Source: Adiantum capillus-veneris (Eukaryota > Streptophyta > Polypodiopsida > Polypodiales > Pteridaceae). From it: DNA of 64,000 nucleotides. The position numbers were made by a program, and so were the translations under genes. Shown here one piece after another: positions 1-10,802 of this stretch. Position 1 is the stretch's first letter. Each line of letters opens with the position of its first letter. The notes under the pieces were generated by a model that did no database searches, was not told where the DNA came from, and saw nothing but the letters and a program-made list of their open reading frames with translations. Location: contig CM043953.1 of the NCBI GenBank assembly GCA_014529385.2, forward strand, positions 111,232,549 to 111,296,548. Direction: 5' to 3'.

Positions 1-141
1 GAAGTACTTAAGACTTTGGTGATCCGTTCGCAGAATGAAAGGAGTCTCCAATAAATAGTGTTTCCATGAGTCTAAGGCATGTAGAATTGCAAGGAGTTAT
101 TTTTCATATATGCCTAGAGCTTGCTCAATAGGGTCAAGCCT

Positions 142-1395
142 TCAACTCTCATAGCCTATGGCGTGCCCTTCTTGGAGCAAAACAGCTCCAAGGCAATCAC
201 CACAAGCATCACATTGGACCTCAAATGGTTTTGAGAGATCCGGTAGTGTAAGCACAGGTTGAGAGATAAGCTTTTCTTTAAGATTTTCGAAAGCATTGTT
301 CTCCTTAGCAGACCATGTATACCTAACGCTTTTCTGTGTTAGGTCATGTAATGGTCCCGCAATTTGTGAGAACTTTTCTATGAAGCGTCTATAGTATGCA
401 CACATACCTATAAAGCTTCTTAGTTCATGAAGATTCCTTGGTTTAGGCCATCCTTTTATTACCTCTAACTTGGATGGATCCATTTGGATGCCATCTTGAG
501 AGATAATGTGACCTAAATACTGAATCTCTTGCAATAAAAATTCACTTTTCTTTCGATTAACATAAAGTTTATTCTCTCTTAAAACTTGAAATATTACCTG
601 GAGATGTTGCTTGTGTTCCTCCAATGAATTAGAGTAGATGATAATATCATCAAAGAACACTCAAGTGAAGGTTCGATGAGGCTTGAACAGCTTCTCCATC
701 AAGCGGTTGAATGTGGCTGGTGCATTGGTCAAGCCAAAAGGCATGACAATGTATTCATAAAGACCAAATGTAGTGCAAAACGCGGTCTTTACAATGTCTT
801 GATCAACTATCCTTATTTGATGATAGCCACTCTTTAGGTCAATCCTACTGAAGTAGGTCGATCCTTGTAGCTTATCAAATAGGTCTTCTACCCGTGGAAC
901 GGGAAACCTATTCTTGATAGTGATCCTATTTAGTGCTCTATAGTCGACACACATACGATATGTGCCGTCTTTCTTTTGCACTAATAGCACAGGTGAGCAA
1001 AATGGAGATGAGCTAGGCCTAACCATGCCCTTCTCAACTAACTCATGCACTTGCCGCATAATCTCCTCTTGTTGAGCTTGAGAAACTCTATAAGGAGGTT
1101 TATTAGGCGGTGAACTTCCTAGAAGAAGTTCAATTGCATGGTCATCATTACCTCGTTTAGGAGGTAGCTCACAAGGGATGTCATCAATAAAAACATCTTG
1201 AAACCCCTTGAGAAAATTGGATAACTCTAATTCCTTTTGGTTGCTTTTATTTTCTTTTGCTAAAGCATTAGGTTCATTTTGAGAGTCTTTAACAAAAATC
1301 ATGTACACGGAAATAGAGCTCTTTATTGACTTGTTGAAAGCTGGTGTATGTACAATGGGGATGGTGTTACCCATTTCCTTAGCATCTATATACAT
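142..1395 (-). pseudogene. pol: Ty3/gypsy reverse transcriptase and start of RNase H, interrupted
   Basis: Copies element RNA into DNA. The N-terminal part starts with a linker, then a [17 protein letters not shown] region, the RT finger motif [15 protein letters not shown], then [20 protein letters not shown] and [21 protein letters not shown] at 661-663 then breaks the frame directly before the catalytic FFDDIIIYS motif; the same frame continues downstream through GHIISQDGIQMDP, the ELRSFIGMCAYYRRFI thumb and the RNase H entry region (VQCDACGDCLGAVLLQEG). RT is in a different frame from gag-PR, overlapping it by about 10 bases (1386-1395), so expression would need a frameshift, or an indel has occurred. 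Domain assignment is firm; activity is unlikely because of the stop. Confidence 0.85.
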
Positions 1396-3326
1396 GTCTT
1401 TTTCCCTGAACTTAAAGGAGATTCTCCTTTCAGGAAATTTAACATCGGCAGCCAGGCGGTCAAACCATGGTGCCCTAGGATTACATCCTCATGCTTGAGA
1501 GGAGAGATAAAGAAGTCTTCTTTGTCCACATAACCTTGGACATGAAGCCTCAATTTCCCGATTAAGGGAGTGACTGAAGCTTCTTGCCCCTTGAAGGCAC
1601 TGTCTGCGGGTAGGACATCTCCCATCTCGTAGGATTGTATTCCTAGCTTGGTGGCCAACTCTATAGATATAAAATTGTGAGTAGAACCAGGGTCAAAGAG
1701 AATAAAAGCATCATGTTCTTTTACCTTTCCCCAAGCATGGCATAGAGGAGATCCTTTGTGGTGAGTTTGGTGAGTCTCCTCCTCTTGGATTTCAACCAAG
1801 GAAGCTCTAGGAGGATCTTGGCGGTTGTTCTTTTGGGGACAAGCGCGGTACGCATGCCCTTGTTCTCCGCACTTGAAACACTGGTTATCCTTACGATAAC
1901 GCTCAAGCAATTCAGGAGAGAGTTTATTCTTACCTTTGTAAACTCCCTTCTCTTTAGCTTTGTTGGAGTTGCCCTTAGGAGACTTTTGGACATTTTCCTT
2001 CCCCTTAGGCTCATTGGAACCCTTGTTTTCCGGGGGCTTATTATTTCTTTTTGCTCCCGTTTGGAAATTGATTCGAGAGGCGACCATAGTGTGGTGTATT
2101 ACCGCCGATATGGTACGTGGTCTTTGGGAGTTGACATACTCCGCCATTTCTTCGGTTAAGCCCGCACAAAATTGTTGCTTTTGCTCTCCAAAATCCAACT
2201 TTTTGAAGACAGTGGCTTTGAGTTGTAGGTCCCAAAACTTGTCTACATATTTGTGGATAGATTCATTGGGAGAGAGCTTTAAGCTTGGCCATTCGGTGAG
2301 TACTTTGTCTTTGGCATCGGTGGCCAAAAACTGCTTCATAATGGAAGCTCTTAAAGCTTTCCATGTTCGTGGAGCTTCACCGTTGGCTCGTAGGCTAGAC
2401 CACCATTGTCTGGCGGACTTTTGAAAGTGCATAGCTACATGGCGTAGCTTAGAGGACTCCGTAAAGCCCTCATCTCCAAACGCCGCATCGAATTGTTGGA
2501 TAAAGGCCAAGACTTTGTCCGTAGCACCAAAGGTACCATCATAGGTAAGGAAAGAGATGCTCTTCCCTCCCTCTTTGAATTTCTTCAACTTGGACGACCT
2601 CTTCCATGCGGCATAGGATTTCCTATGGCCTCTTCTTTTTGATGGGTCAAAGGTTGCACCATCACTTTCTTCAGAAGGTGAAGAATTTGAAGAAGGTGGA
2701 GAAGAGGGTGACCTCTTTCTCGCCTTTTTCTTGTCTTGATCTTTGTCGTCTTCACCATAGCTTTCATAAGAGGAAGAGGATGAAGAAGATGGAGAAGAGG
2801 GTTTCCTCTTTCTCGCCTTTTTCTTCTCTTGCTTTTTATCATTCCTCTTTGAATTATGGCATGGAGAAGAGTGTGATGGTCTTCTCCGCTTTGATGGTGA
2901 TGGAGAGCGTTTAGCCCGCCGTCTTCGTGGAGCCATCTCTGCCGAGGTGGCGGGAGACTCGCTTCTTTCTCGTTCCTTCGGTGGAGGCTCTTGAGTTCTC
3001 CTTTGGGAAGGAGATGCATCATCAAGAAGTAAATTCTTGAGCCCTTTATATGGATTCTCTTCTTCTTCCCGAATCGGAGAGAGACCTCTTTGGGTAGTCT
3101 CACAAGGAGGCTTCCTAGGTGTTCTCTCGTCATGGTGATGAGCTTGGAGAATCTCGTGAGCACGGAGCTGCCGTTGCACTTCACTTTGGAGAGATGGATT
3201 GCCCATGGCTTGTTGAAGCCTAGAAACAAGATAGTTAACAAGCATTGAAGCATCATTAATAGCTTGCTCATGAGCAAAATCAAAGTTATCAACATTAATT
3301 TCACTCTCTTTACTATTGTCAGCCAT
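1386..3326 (-). CDS. gag: Gag-protease polyprotein of T1 (646 aa) with SR-like basic/serine linker
   Basis: Intact ORF. It has a short acidic N-terminus ([11 protein letters not shown]), then roughly residues 100-250 rich in Arg, Lys and Ser with an internal repeat of KKKARKR blocks followed by polyserine. The retrotransposon gag core follows ([31 protein letters not shown]), then a CCHC knuckle ([14 protein letters not shown], about residues 490-503), and an aspartic protease start [13 protein letters not shown] near residue 560. Gag should form the RNA-packaging particle; the protease would cleave it. Active-site triplet is DPG instead of the usual DSG or DTG, a variant also seen in two other elements here. 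The ORF ends just after the protease and overlaps RT in another frame. Family assignment is firm. Confidence 0.85.
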   Translation of the reverse strand: MADNSKESEINVDNFDFAHEQAINDASMLVNYLVSRLQQAMGNPSLQSEVQRQLRAHEILQAHHHDERTPRKPPCETTQRGLSPIREEEENPYKGLKNLLLDDASPSQRRTQEPPPKERERSESPATSAEMAPRRRRAKRSPSPSKRRRPSHSSPCHNSKRNDKKQEKKKARKRKPSSPSSSSSSSYESYGEDDKDQDKKKARKRSPSSPPSSNSSPSEESDGATFDPSKRRGHRKSYAAWKRSSKLKKFKEGGKSISFLTYDGTFGATDKVLAFIQQFDAAFGDEGFTESSKLRHVAMHFQKSARQWWSSLRANGEAPRTWKALRASIMKQFLATDAKDKVLTEWPSLKLSPNESIHKYVDKFWDLQLKATVFKKLDFGEQKQQFCAGLTEEMAEYVNSQRPRTISAVIHHTMVASRINFQTGAKRNNKPPENKGSNEPKGKENVQKSPKGNSNKAKEKGVYKGKNKLSPELLERYRKDNQCFKCGEQGHAYRACPQKNNRQDPPRASLVEIQEEETHQTHHKGSPLCHAWGKVKEHDAFILFDPGSTHNFISIELATKLGIQSYEMGDVLPADSAFKGQEASVTPLIGKLRLHVQGYVDKEDFFISPLKHEDVILGHHGLTAWLPMLNFLKGESPLSSGKKTCI

Positions 3327-3745
3327 TCTAACAACTTTTAGGTGTAAACTTTTTAGGTGTAAACTTTTTAGGTGTACTTTGGCACTTCAAGCCCTAGTTG
3401 CTACTCCTCTTTACCCCTTTAGAAAAAGCACTCAAGCTACTGTACCCGCGGCTCGAATACCATTAATTGCAAGGAATAGAAGAGAGGGTCTTTCGACACC
3501 AAAACAGCATCGGCTCCTGTCAAGCTTCTAATAGCTCAATAGTGGTTAAGCCGTAGGCAATCCCCATAGGACTCTACTATTAAGACCATAGCTCTCGACG
3601 GTGATGCCCCGTTAACTGCACGAAGGCAGGCGCACTACAAGGATGAAAAATCCCTATTCTACTTACTCACAGCCAATTAATAATACCAACCATTTGTAGC
3701 TAGCTTGAGGACCTCCCTTCTTGAGCAAGAAAAGAGAAACCTTGA

Positions 3746-3757
3746 GCTCAGATACCA
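3746..3757 (-). promoter_or_regulatory. Primer binding site of T1 (tRNA-iMet type)
   Basis: On the minus strand this reads TGGTATCTGAGC, one mismatch from the plant initiator-Met PBS TGGTATCAGAGC. It ends one base from the TG that opens the LTR at 3759, the expected position for first-strand priming. Confidence 0.75.
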
Positions 3758-4549
3758 ATGTAACATTTAATGGCCTAATAACTTGTGTGTAGCAGAAATT
3801 AGCATGAACATAGTGGGCATTTCATTAGAATATATTCCTAATGAGAATTACAAGAGTGCTTGAGTGGAGAGAGCAACAAAAAGCATAACACCTAGTTAGA
3901 TAGCATCAACAATACTTTCAAAAGAGAGAGAAATTAAGCTATTGACAACAGTTGAGGACCGTATTTGCATGGAGCCGGTCCCCCCTCCAAAAGGCTTTGT
4001 ATTATGGTTTCTCCCATCAAGAGAGACATTGTACAATACAATTCTTTGTGTTCCTTCAAGACTAGCTAGTGCAATGACGATGGAAGCTTCATGCACTAAG
4101 CAAAACACTTAATCAAACACAACTTGAATTATCCCCGTTCTCAGACCCAAGACCTCACACACCTTCGAAGATGGTGAGAGCTAGCAGGGTATGAGAGTAG
4201 ATTGAGAGGAAGAAGGAGTATCTTACGAGAAATATGTACATCTCCTCACATAATCACTCATATGTAGCATAGCTTAGCTTAGTAATTAGCTTGGTAGAGG
4301 AGATGAGCATGCATTGAAGCTTGGCTCTTGGTTGGATTTGCATCCACATGCCAAGAGAGTGTTGATGTAGGCTTCTATCTCACAAGCTTGGAGTAGGTGA
4401 TGAGTTCTCCATTAAAGCTTGGGAAGAGATAGTCTTCTCTTTCTTCACACATGAGCTTGTGTGAGTGTGTGTGTGTGTGATAATGCCTTGCAAAAATCAG
4501 CCCCCCTCTCTCTTGGGCGAGCCCTCTTGCTAATTGATCTTGCTGAAGC

Positions 4550-4854
4550 CTCATTGGCCCTCCCCAAGTCAAGCCAATTACAATTAAGCAGCATAAGTGA
4601 TAGCCTTCTAACATGTGTCCCCCTTTCCCCTTTTGTGAGAGCTTTAGGTAATTAAATAATTAAACTAAACTCTCATTGGACCCCTTTGCCTCCTGGCCAA
4701 TAGGAATCAGGCAAGCCAGGGGCTCCTGAATGCTCATTGGACCCCTTGGGAGACTACCCAATAGTCTTCTAGGAGACTTAATTCTCATTGGTTTCTTTTA
4801 TTAAATGTTTTTAAATTAATTAAACTAGATTTACTCTAGCTTAATTCTCATTGG
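4550..4854 (-). promoter_or_regulatory. Array of five CCAATGAG boxes in T1 LTR
   Basis: CTCATTGG occurs at 4550, 4672, 4733, 4784 and 4847, spaced 51-122 bases, with three forward CCAATAG sites interspersed (near 4697, 4758 and 4873). On the element's sense strand these are CCAAT boxes, the NF-Y binding core, in the region expected to be U3. Confidence 0.5.
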
Positions 4855-5465
4855 TCCACTTCAAGGGTCTTCCAATAGGAATTGGGCACACCTTGTGGGC
4901 ATCTGGCCTAGGGAGCTGACATGTGTCCCTAATTCCCTTTGTGTAAAGGGAGCCTGTGTGTGTGTGTGTGTGTGTGGATTTCTCTCTCATCCCCTACCTT
5001 TAGGGCTCGCCCCCTCCCATGTAGGGATGTGCAAAGACTTTTAGGGCACACACAAAGCATCCAATTTTCCCTAGGGTTGACCTTTGGACACAACCTTTGA
5101 ATTTTGGAACCTTAGCATTTTGGAAGTCTTAATGGGCTGAACCTTAGGGTCTTTTTATCCCATTGTTGCACATGGCTCTTTTGTAGATGGTCCCCCCTTT
5201 GGATCCCTATTTTCCCTCCTTTGGATCCCTACTGTGGCCGGTCTGCTAGCTTAACCAATATTCTAGCTTTTTCTCCCCTGGCCTTCCCCACATTAAATGA
5301 TCAGTTTAATATCAGAAAATCATTTAGGAGAATCAGATATTGATTATTATGACACCTTCTGTGCATCTTGGGACACCAAAAATTCTCAAATTTTGCTGAA
5401 ATTCAAGTGTTCATGCACCCATTCAACTTTGGCTCCAGCAATGTCAAGGGGGAGGGGTGAAGTAT

Positions 5466-5697
5466 TGTGTGGACACTTGAGTTCAAGCAAAATTTGAGAT
5501 TTTTTTGTATCTTTGGGTGCACACAAGGCCAAAAAAAGCAGAAAGGGGGGTGTCCATAAGGGCGGACACATCAGCCAAATAGGGTCCTTTTTTGGCTAAT
5601 TCGTGCACCCTTGTGGCCACCCCCCCTTTTTTGTTGGCTTTGTGTGCACCCCAAGCTCAAATTTTGCTTGAATTCAAGTGTTCATGCACCCATTCTT
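5466..5697. repeat. Imperfect foldback (inverted repeat) element
   Basis: A left arm of about 85 bases (GACACTTGAGTTCAAGCAAA at its outer end, running through GGGTGCACACAAGGCC to a G-run) is mirrored by a right arm ending AATTCAAGTGTTCATGCACC. A third partial copy of the outer arm sits at about 5386-5427 in the same orientation as the right arm. The loop is about 65 bases. It resembles a MITE or foldback insertion inside the T1 LTR. No target duplication was recognised. Confidence 0.55.
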
Positions 5698-5884
5698 TCC
5701 CTCCCCCTTGATTGTGGTACCAATTACAATGAGTTGTTTGGCAAAGCAAAAAGGACACCCCTTAGTGAATGGCAGCACCAAGTTTAGTATTTTTTAGAAA
5801 CTTTGAAACGTAATTGAAAATAATGTACAAGATAAAGAGGCAACTGCATATATTTCATTAGCACTGAGAAGGAAGAAAGTTACA

Positions 5885-6267
5885 TTACTCATTTGAGGTG
5901 CCCATAATTTTCTTAGCCATTTCTTGGCATCTCTCTTGCACATAAGGCAGCTCCCCATCCAAGAGGAAGTGTGCTATCACCTTAGAGTCATTCGAGCCAA
6001 CAGAGGCCTGTTCCCTATCTGGGCAAGCACCTTGACACGGGAGCTAGTGCCAAATTCAATACATACAAGGAATCTACAAAATAAGAGCAGAAGATGAGAA
6101 GTTTAGGCAATGGTGCTTAAGCACAAAACTTTGCTTAAAGCTCTCAAAGACCACATCATGAAATGGCTTTAGAGAGTGAACTCATTGTGTACAATGGCAA
6201 CATTGCTAGGGGAAAGTTTTCCTATGTAATATGCAAGGGAGGAATGTAGTCCAAGTTTTCCCGTCTC
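5885..6267. other. No gene recognised
   Basis: AT-rich spacer between the proposed T1 LTR end and the decayed ORF block. It contains no long ORF and no repeat that I recognise. Confidence 0.4.
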
Positions 6268-7522
6268 TTATGCAAACTCATCAAAGGCTCCAGGACATCC
6301 TATCATAAACCAATGAAGGGTAAGAAAAAGATAATTAAGGTGAGAACATGGCAACTTTGAAAGTAGGATAGAATTTACCTCATGCTCCTTGTCCTCCTCC
6401 TCTCTATTGCCCTTGGCATCCAAGTCAATGTACAACTTCATCGCATTCACAAACTTTGGCTCATCAGAGAGGGGGTTTTCCATTGGAATAGGCATCCTTG
6501 CTATCACAACCTTGACTTGCATGGCTTGGAAATATTTCTCTGCCACGTGCAACTGCTCTACTGCCAGAACCTCCGCACACACAAGTGCAATAGTGTTAAT
6601 GACAGAGTCACCGAGTGGTAGGAGATTTCTTTCAAGGGCATCTGGCATGTAGTCTAGGGGTTATTAGGAACTGGTGCATGGCACACTCAGGCACTCATCC
6701 AGGCATAGGTCAAATGCTTTCTCCAAGTCATGCAAGAAAAGAAACTCCTCCCCATCCACTACCACTGACGATAAGTAGCTGATCTCTACTTCAATGATTG
6801 CCTCATCTATCATTGGAGCATCCTCTGCAGTGACACTAGAGCTAGACACAATGATGGGTTTTTCAACCACTTCCTTGAGCCCCCTAGGGTACTCAAGCTG
6901 AAGTGCATGGCCTTCAGAAAAAGGGTTCATGGGGACACCTTGCTGGTCCTAGGCATCCTTGATGATGGAGCCAACCTAAAGGTGTGGTGATCGCACCTCC
7001 TCCAAATTGGGTTCCTCGTTGATAAGAAAGATGGAAGTAGCCAACCAAGAAAGGTATTACATGCCCAGCTTGCGCTTCTTCAATGTTTGCACCCTCGGGG
7101 CATGATCATCCAAGAAATGGCCTGCATCGGTGGTAATTTCTTGGAATCGTCTCAATTGCTTAGAGAATGGGTGACCCACTTTGTGGATGTAAGCGCAGGA
7201 GACTGAAAGGCACACAGATCCCTGTATGTGGGGGGATATTCACGACATATTTGATGATGTACTCCTCCATGAATGCTGGAAATCTCGGCAAATGCATCCA
7301 TGTGGAGGGAAACTGTGGTGTCAAGGTTGGGGAGACGAGTGAAAAAGGTGTGAAGTTCCAACTTTCCCTTGTAGTTGGTGTCCAGACGGTGAAGCGTGAG
7401 AAAGGGGTGGATGTGGGCACAAAAGCAGAGGCTATGGATGCATCCATATCTAGTTCAGAGTGTCGACAGAAAGTGAAAGAGCTCAAGGGTTGCAAAAGTG
7501 AAAAGTGAGAATGAGTCATCAA
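6268..7522 (-). pseudogene. Decayed coding block, family not recognised
   Basis: Several minus-strand ORFs lie end to end in shifting frames: 7522-7160, 7361-7152, 6930-6664 (88 aa, acidic, with EDAPMIDEAIIEVEISYLSS) and 6648-6268 (126 aa, with NTIALVCAEVLAVEQLHVAE and a lysine/glutamate run). Together they look like one gene of about 400 codons broken by frameshifts and stops. I do not recognise a domain; it may be an accessory ORF of a retroelement or a host gene fragment. Coding status rests only on ORF clustering on one strand. Confidence 0.3.
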
Positions 7523-7644
7523 GTCCCCCTTTTATAATGGTTGACTTTTTTTTAAAAGGTACTTTTTCCCAAAAGAGCTCAATAAAATTCATTTTTTAAA
7601 TGGGGCATCCAAATCACGCTATAAAAATGGACTTTTGTCTCATT

Positions 7645-8113
7645 ACATTATGGAAAATTTGGACTCTCAAAGGGGCCCTATAAGGAGGTTTCACTTTTCC
7701 TCTCTTGTCAAAGTGGTCAAAGCAGTGAAATACATAAACGCTTTGTCAAAACCGTATCAACCAATATATCATTTGGAAGATCTTAGAAAGTAGGTTATAA
7801 ATCCCCAAACTCCGATAAATTTGGAGTTGATTTGTAGAAGTTATGGACTCCCCACTGAAGCTGAAATGTGGGGAGAGATTCCATTTATAAGACGGAGTTG
7901 TCATATCAAAAAATGGAATCTTCTAAAATCTAAGGAATCTGATGGCATGTTATATATCAAGGGATAGATCTTGATGAGTACCTTCTAAATCCAAAAGGTC
8001 CAACAAGTTTTGATTTCATTTGTAAAAATTTTACCATGTGTCCTTTTTGGACAAGAAAGACAAAGTCAAAGTCCTTATAGGGCCCCTTTGAGAGTCCAAA
8101 ATTTTCCTAATGT
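7645..8113. mobile_element. MITE with about 40 bp terminal inverted repeats
   Basis: The left end (7645-7686) contains GGACTCTCAAAGGGGCCCTA and the right end (8072-8113) carries its reverse complement. Both are extended outward by GGAAAATTT(T) and ACATTA with single-base indels. The 469 bp body is AT-rich and has no ORF. Size and TIRs fit a non-autonomous DNA transposon. I could not settle the target duplication, so the superfamily is open. Confidence 0.7.
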
Positions 8114-10131
8114 GATGCGTAGATTTCAATAATAAGTAAAAATGGTACTGAAACAAGTTGTACACAAGACCGCTATTGTTAAATGAAAACTTAAATTCAA
8201 AGTCCAAAATTTACCAAAGCTAGGGAAATTGATTACAAAGGGGATTGTTTCCAAAAATGTAAGAGTTACAAAGCTATAACAATGATAGTATAGTTCCATC
8301 CATACCCCCAATCATCCTAGATCGTCATTTTGTCTTCCATTCTCTTTCCAATTTGCAAACATTCAACAATAATTAGTGAAGCAATGATCCTCAAACTTTA
8401 ATGTATCAAAAAATTCGTGAAAAAGTTCTCACATTGTGACCTTGGAGATAAAATTGAGCTTGTTGAAGGTCCTCAAAACCCATAATGGCCAAATGTTCTT
8501 GCATGTTGTTGAGAGTCCAATGCTTGTTCACCTAGAAAGCTTCCAAGGCATCATTGAGCATCCTCACTATAATGTCAAATCTTGCAAAAGTTCCATCTAC
8601 ACATTGTAAGGGGGTCCACACTCCAAGCTTGTACATCCAACGATCATAGTGAAATCGTACGTACAAAAAGGTGCAGATTTTAAATAGTGCATCCCAATAC
8701 ATGATGCTCCAACCTTACAACGATACCTATCTCCATTGTGCATTCCCTCCACAAAAACCCAGCTCTCTTCTAAAACCCTCTCTAAATCCTTATGATGCAC
8801 ATCTTTACATACAACATTGTGGTTGTCTCCCCAAATGCAAACTCTTTAAAAATCTGCACAAAACAATGAGTAGGCAAACACCAACTCAATCCCACAGACC
8901 TTGAAGCTTTAGGATATTTCAAGGAGTTTTGGACACTTGAAAGATGCTACCGACCATAAATCTGGTTATAGCCACTCCATACTTAATAAGGAAGATACCT
9001 TGATGTGTTCAAGATTCCAATCACCTTGCGTAGTAGTAGATACAATATAGGAGTGTGAAGAGAAGAACATTCTTCCTTGAACGAATTTGGTTGGGCAAAG
9101 GTGTGCGAAAATTGTTGCTCCAATATCTGCATGTATAGCAATGAATGTGCCGGAGAGGCTATGAAGTGGCTACTCCTCCACCAATGTAGATGGAAATATG
9201 ATTTCAAGCAAGCCAAAACATAATTATGAATCTATAAAAACATTCCACTATGACTTCACACCCAACTTTATATTCTCAAAACATGTACTTACACAATGTG
9301 TTGGAAATTGAGTAGGTTGTTGCAATTTCATGCTTGACATTGAGAAAACGTGTTGCACAATGGCTATAGTCCCCTTGTACTTGCCATTCTTGAAGCCAAG
9401 GAGCTTTCCTTTTCAATGATCATCCAAGTTTGCATGGCTTTGACCACATTAAGGACCAATAGAAGATGGTTGCATCATGTACACCCAAGCACCTTTGGTG
9501 AACTCTTATGGCACCCTTTATACCTCTTGTGTTGTGACATGCAAGTCCAGTGACCTCATCCTTTGGCTGCCTTTGCAGAGTAGAGCTTACCATGGGTGAG
9601 TAAAGGAAATTAGGAGGAGGAGAAGGCCATTGCTTGTTGCTACAATGCAAGTGAAAAATCGGGTCAAAAAGGGGGTAAACTTGGAGGTTCCAAGTGGGCC
9701 CCTCTCCCCCTTCTCACTAGGTGAGAGGCCATTAAAAATTGTAAGACTACTTTGTTCCCATACTATTTTGAGGGCATAGAGTGTGTCCACCCCCCTCTTC
9801 CTATTGGCTTTCCTCTAATAAACCTTAATCCCAACGACCTCTAAAGGGTTCATATTTTTCCTAATGAATTAGCCCCCTACGTGTCAGGGTACCTATGTGT
9901 GCAGGTAATTGCTTTAAAAAAAACCTATTTTATTTGCCTTGGAGTTTGGGTCAAATAAGTGAAAACCACTATTATTTCCAGAACCTAAGATCTTTATCAT
10001 GATTTATAACCAAAGTGTGCACTTTTTCCCTTTAAGGTGAAGGTCTAAATATATCATAACTTGGGATTTTGCATAATATTCAATCAAAATGTACACTACA
10101 AGCCAGGAGATGTGAGCCACGACACTAAAGG
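8114..10131. other. No gene or repeat recognised
   Basis: AT-rich sequence with only short scattered ORFs in all frames and no domain, LTR or microsatellite that I can identify. Confidence 0.4.
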
Positions 10132-10802
10132 GCATGGGGTCTTTAATGAAGACCACATATGGGATCAACAGCGGAGAAGTGAATACCCAAATCTCGAGGA
10201 CAGTGGACAAAAAAAATAATGTCCACATGCTCAATCATCAAGGGAATTTGAACCCGGAACTTGCACTATGGTAGCCCAATGCCCTACCAGTTGGGCGTGT
10301 GCCTTTTGTATCCCCAATGCCTAAACAAAAGTTTATAAAGTAAACCTCTATAGCATGGGGTCTTTAATGAAGACCGTGTGATGGGATCAACACCGAAGAA
10401 GTGAGAGCCCAAATCTCAAGGAGAGCGAACGGTAAAAATAATGTCCACATGGTCAATCATCAAGGGGATTCGGACCTAGAACTCACATTGTGGCAGCCCA
10501 ATGCCCTAACCACCTGGGCATGTCCCTTTTGCTGTCCCCAATGGCTAATCAAAAGTTTATAAAGTAAACCTCTACAAGCATGGGGTCTTTAATGAAGACT
10601 GTGTGATGGGATCAACGACAAAGAAGTGAGTGCCCGAATCTTGAGGAATGCGGACGGCAAAAATAATATCCACATGGTCGATCATCAAGGGGATTCAAAT
10701 CCAGAACTTGCACTCTGACAGTCCAATGCCATGACCACCTGGGCATGTGCATTTTGGTGTCCCCAATGCCTAAACAAAAACTTATAAAGTAGACCTCTAC
10801 AG
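10132..10802 (-). repeat. Tandem trimer of a tRNA-derived SINE-like unit
   Basis: Three head-to-tail copies start GCATGGGGTCTTTAATGAAG at 10132, 10353 and 10578 (units of 221-225 bases). On the minus strand each has a tRNA-like segment (10238-10300, 10460-10522, 10686-10746) with an A-box-like GGTTAGGGCATTGGGC and a B-box-like GGTTCAAATTCC or variant, as in RNA polymerase III promoters of tRNA genes and SINEs. The copies are clearly diverged, so the array is not recent. The same GCTTCATTAAAGACCC phrase recurs twice more at about 10918-10970. Confidence 0.7.

Larger units (their letters stand above)
1..5884 (-). mobile_element. Ty3/gypsy LTR retrotransposon T1, left-truncated by window edge
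   Basis: Minus-strand element read from high to low coordinates: probable 5' LTR (3759-5884), PBS (3746-3757), leader, gag-protease ORF (3326-1386), then RT in a second frame (1395-142) with RNase H beginning near position 140. The 3' half of pol and the other LTR lie outside the window. Order gag-PR-RT-RNase H is that of Ty3/gypsy. The RT is interrupted by an in-frame stop, so this copy is probably not autonomous. Without the second LTR neither the target duplication nor the age can be read. Confidence 0.85.
3759..5884 (-). repeat. Probable 5' LTR of T1 (about 2.1 kb)
   Basis: Starts TGTAAC next to the PBS and the proposed far end reads GTTACA, a perfect 6 bp inverted pair, as LTR ends should be. 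The part nearest the PBS has the T-rich look of an R/U5 region on the opposite strand. The interval 4550-4854 carries five CTCATTGG units (CCAATGAG on the minus strand), suitable for U3. GT microsatellites occur near 4459-4479 and 4953-4974. The second LTR is outside the window, so the far boundary is inference. Confidence 0.5.

Noticed and set aside
10238-10746. Possible functional tRNA genes
   Set aside because: The tRNA-like segments have A and B boxes but poor stems, are diverged from each other and are part of a repeated SINE-like unit.
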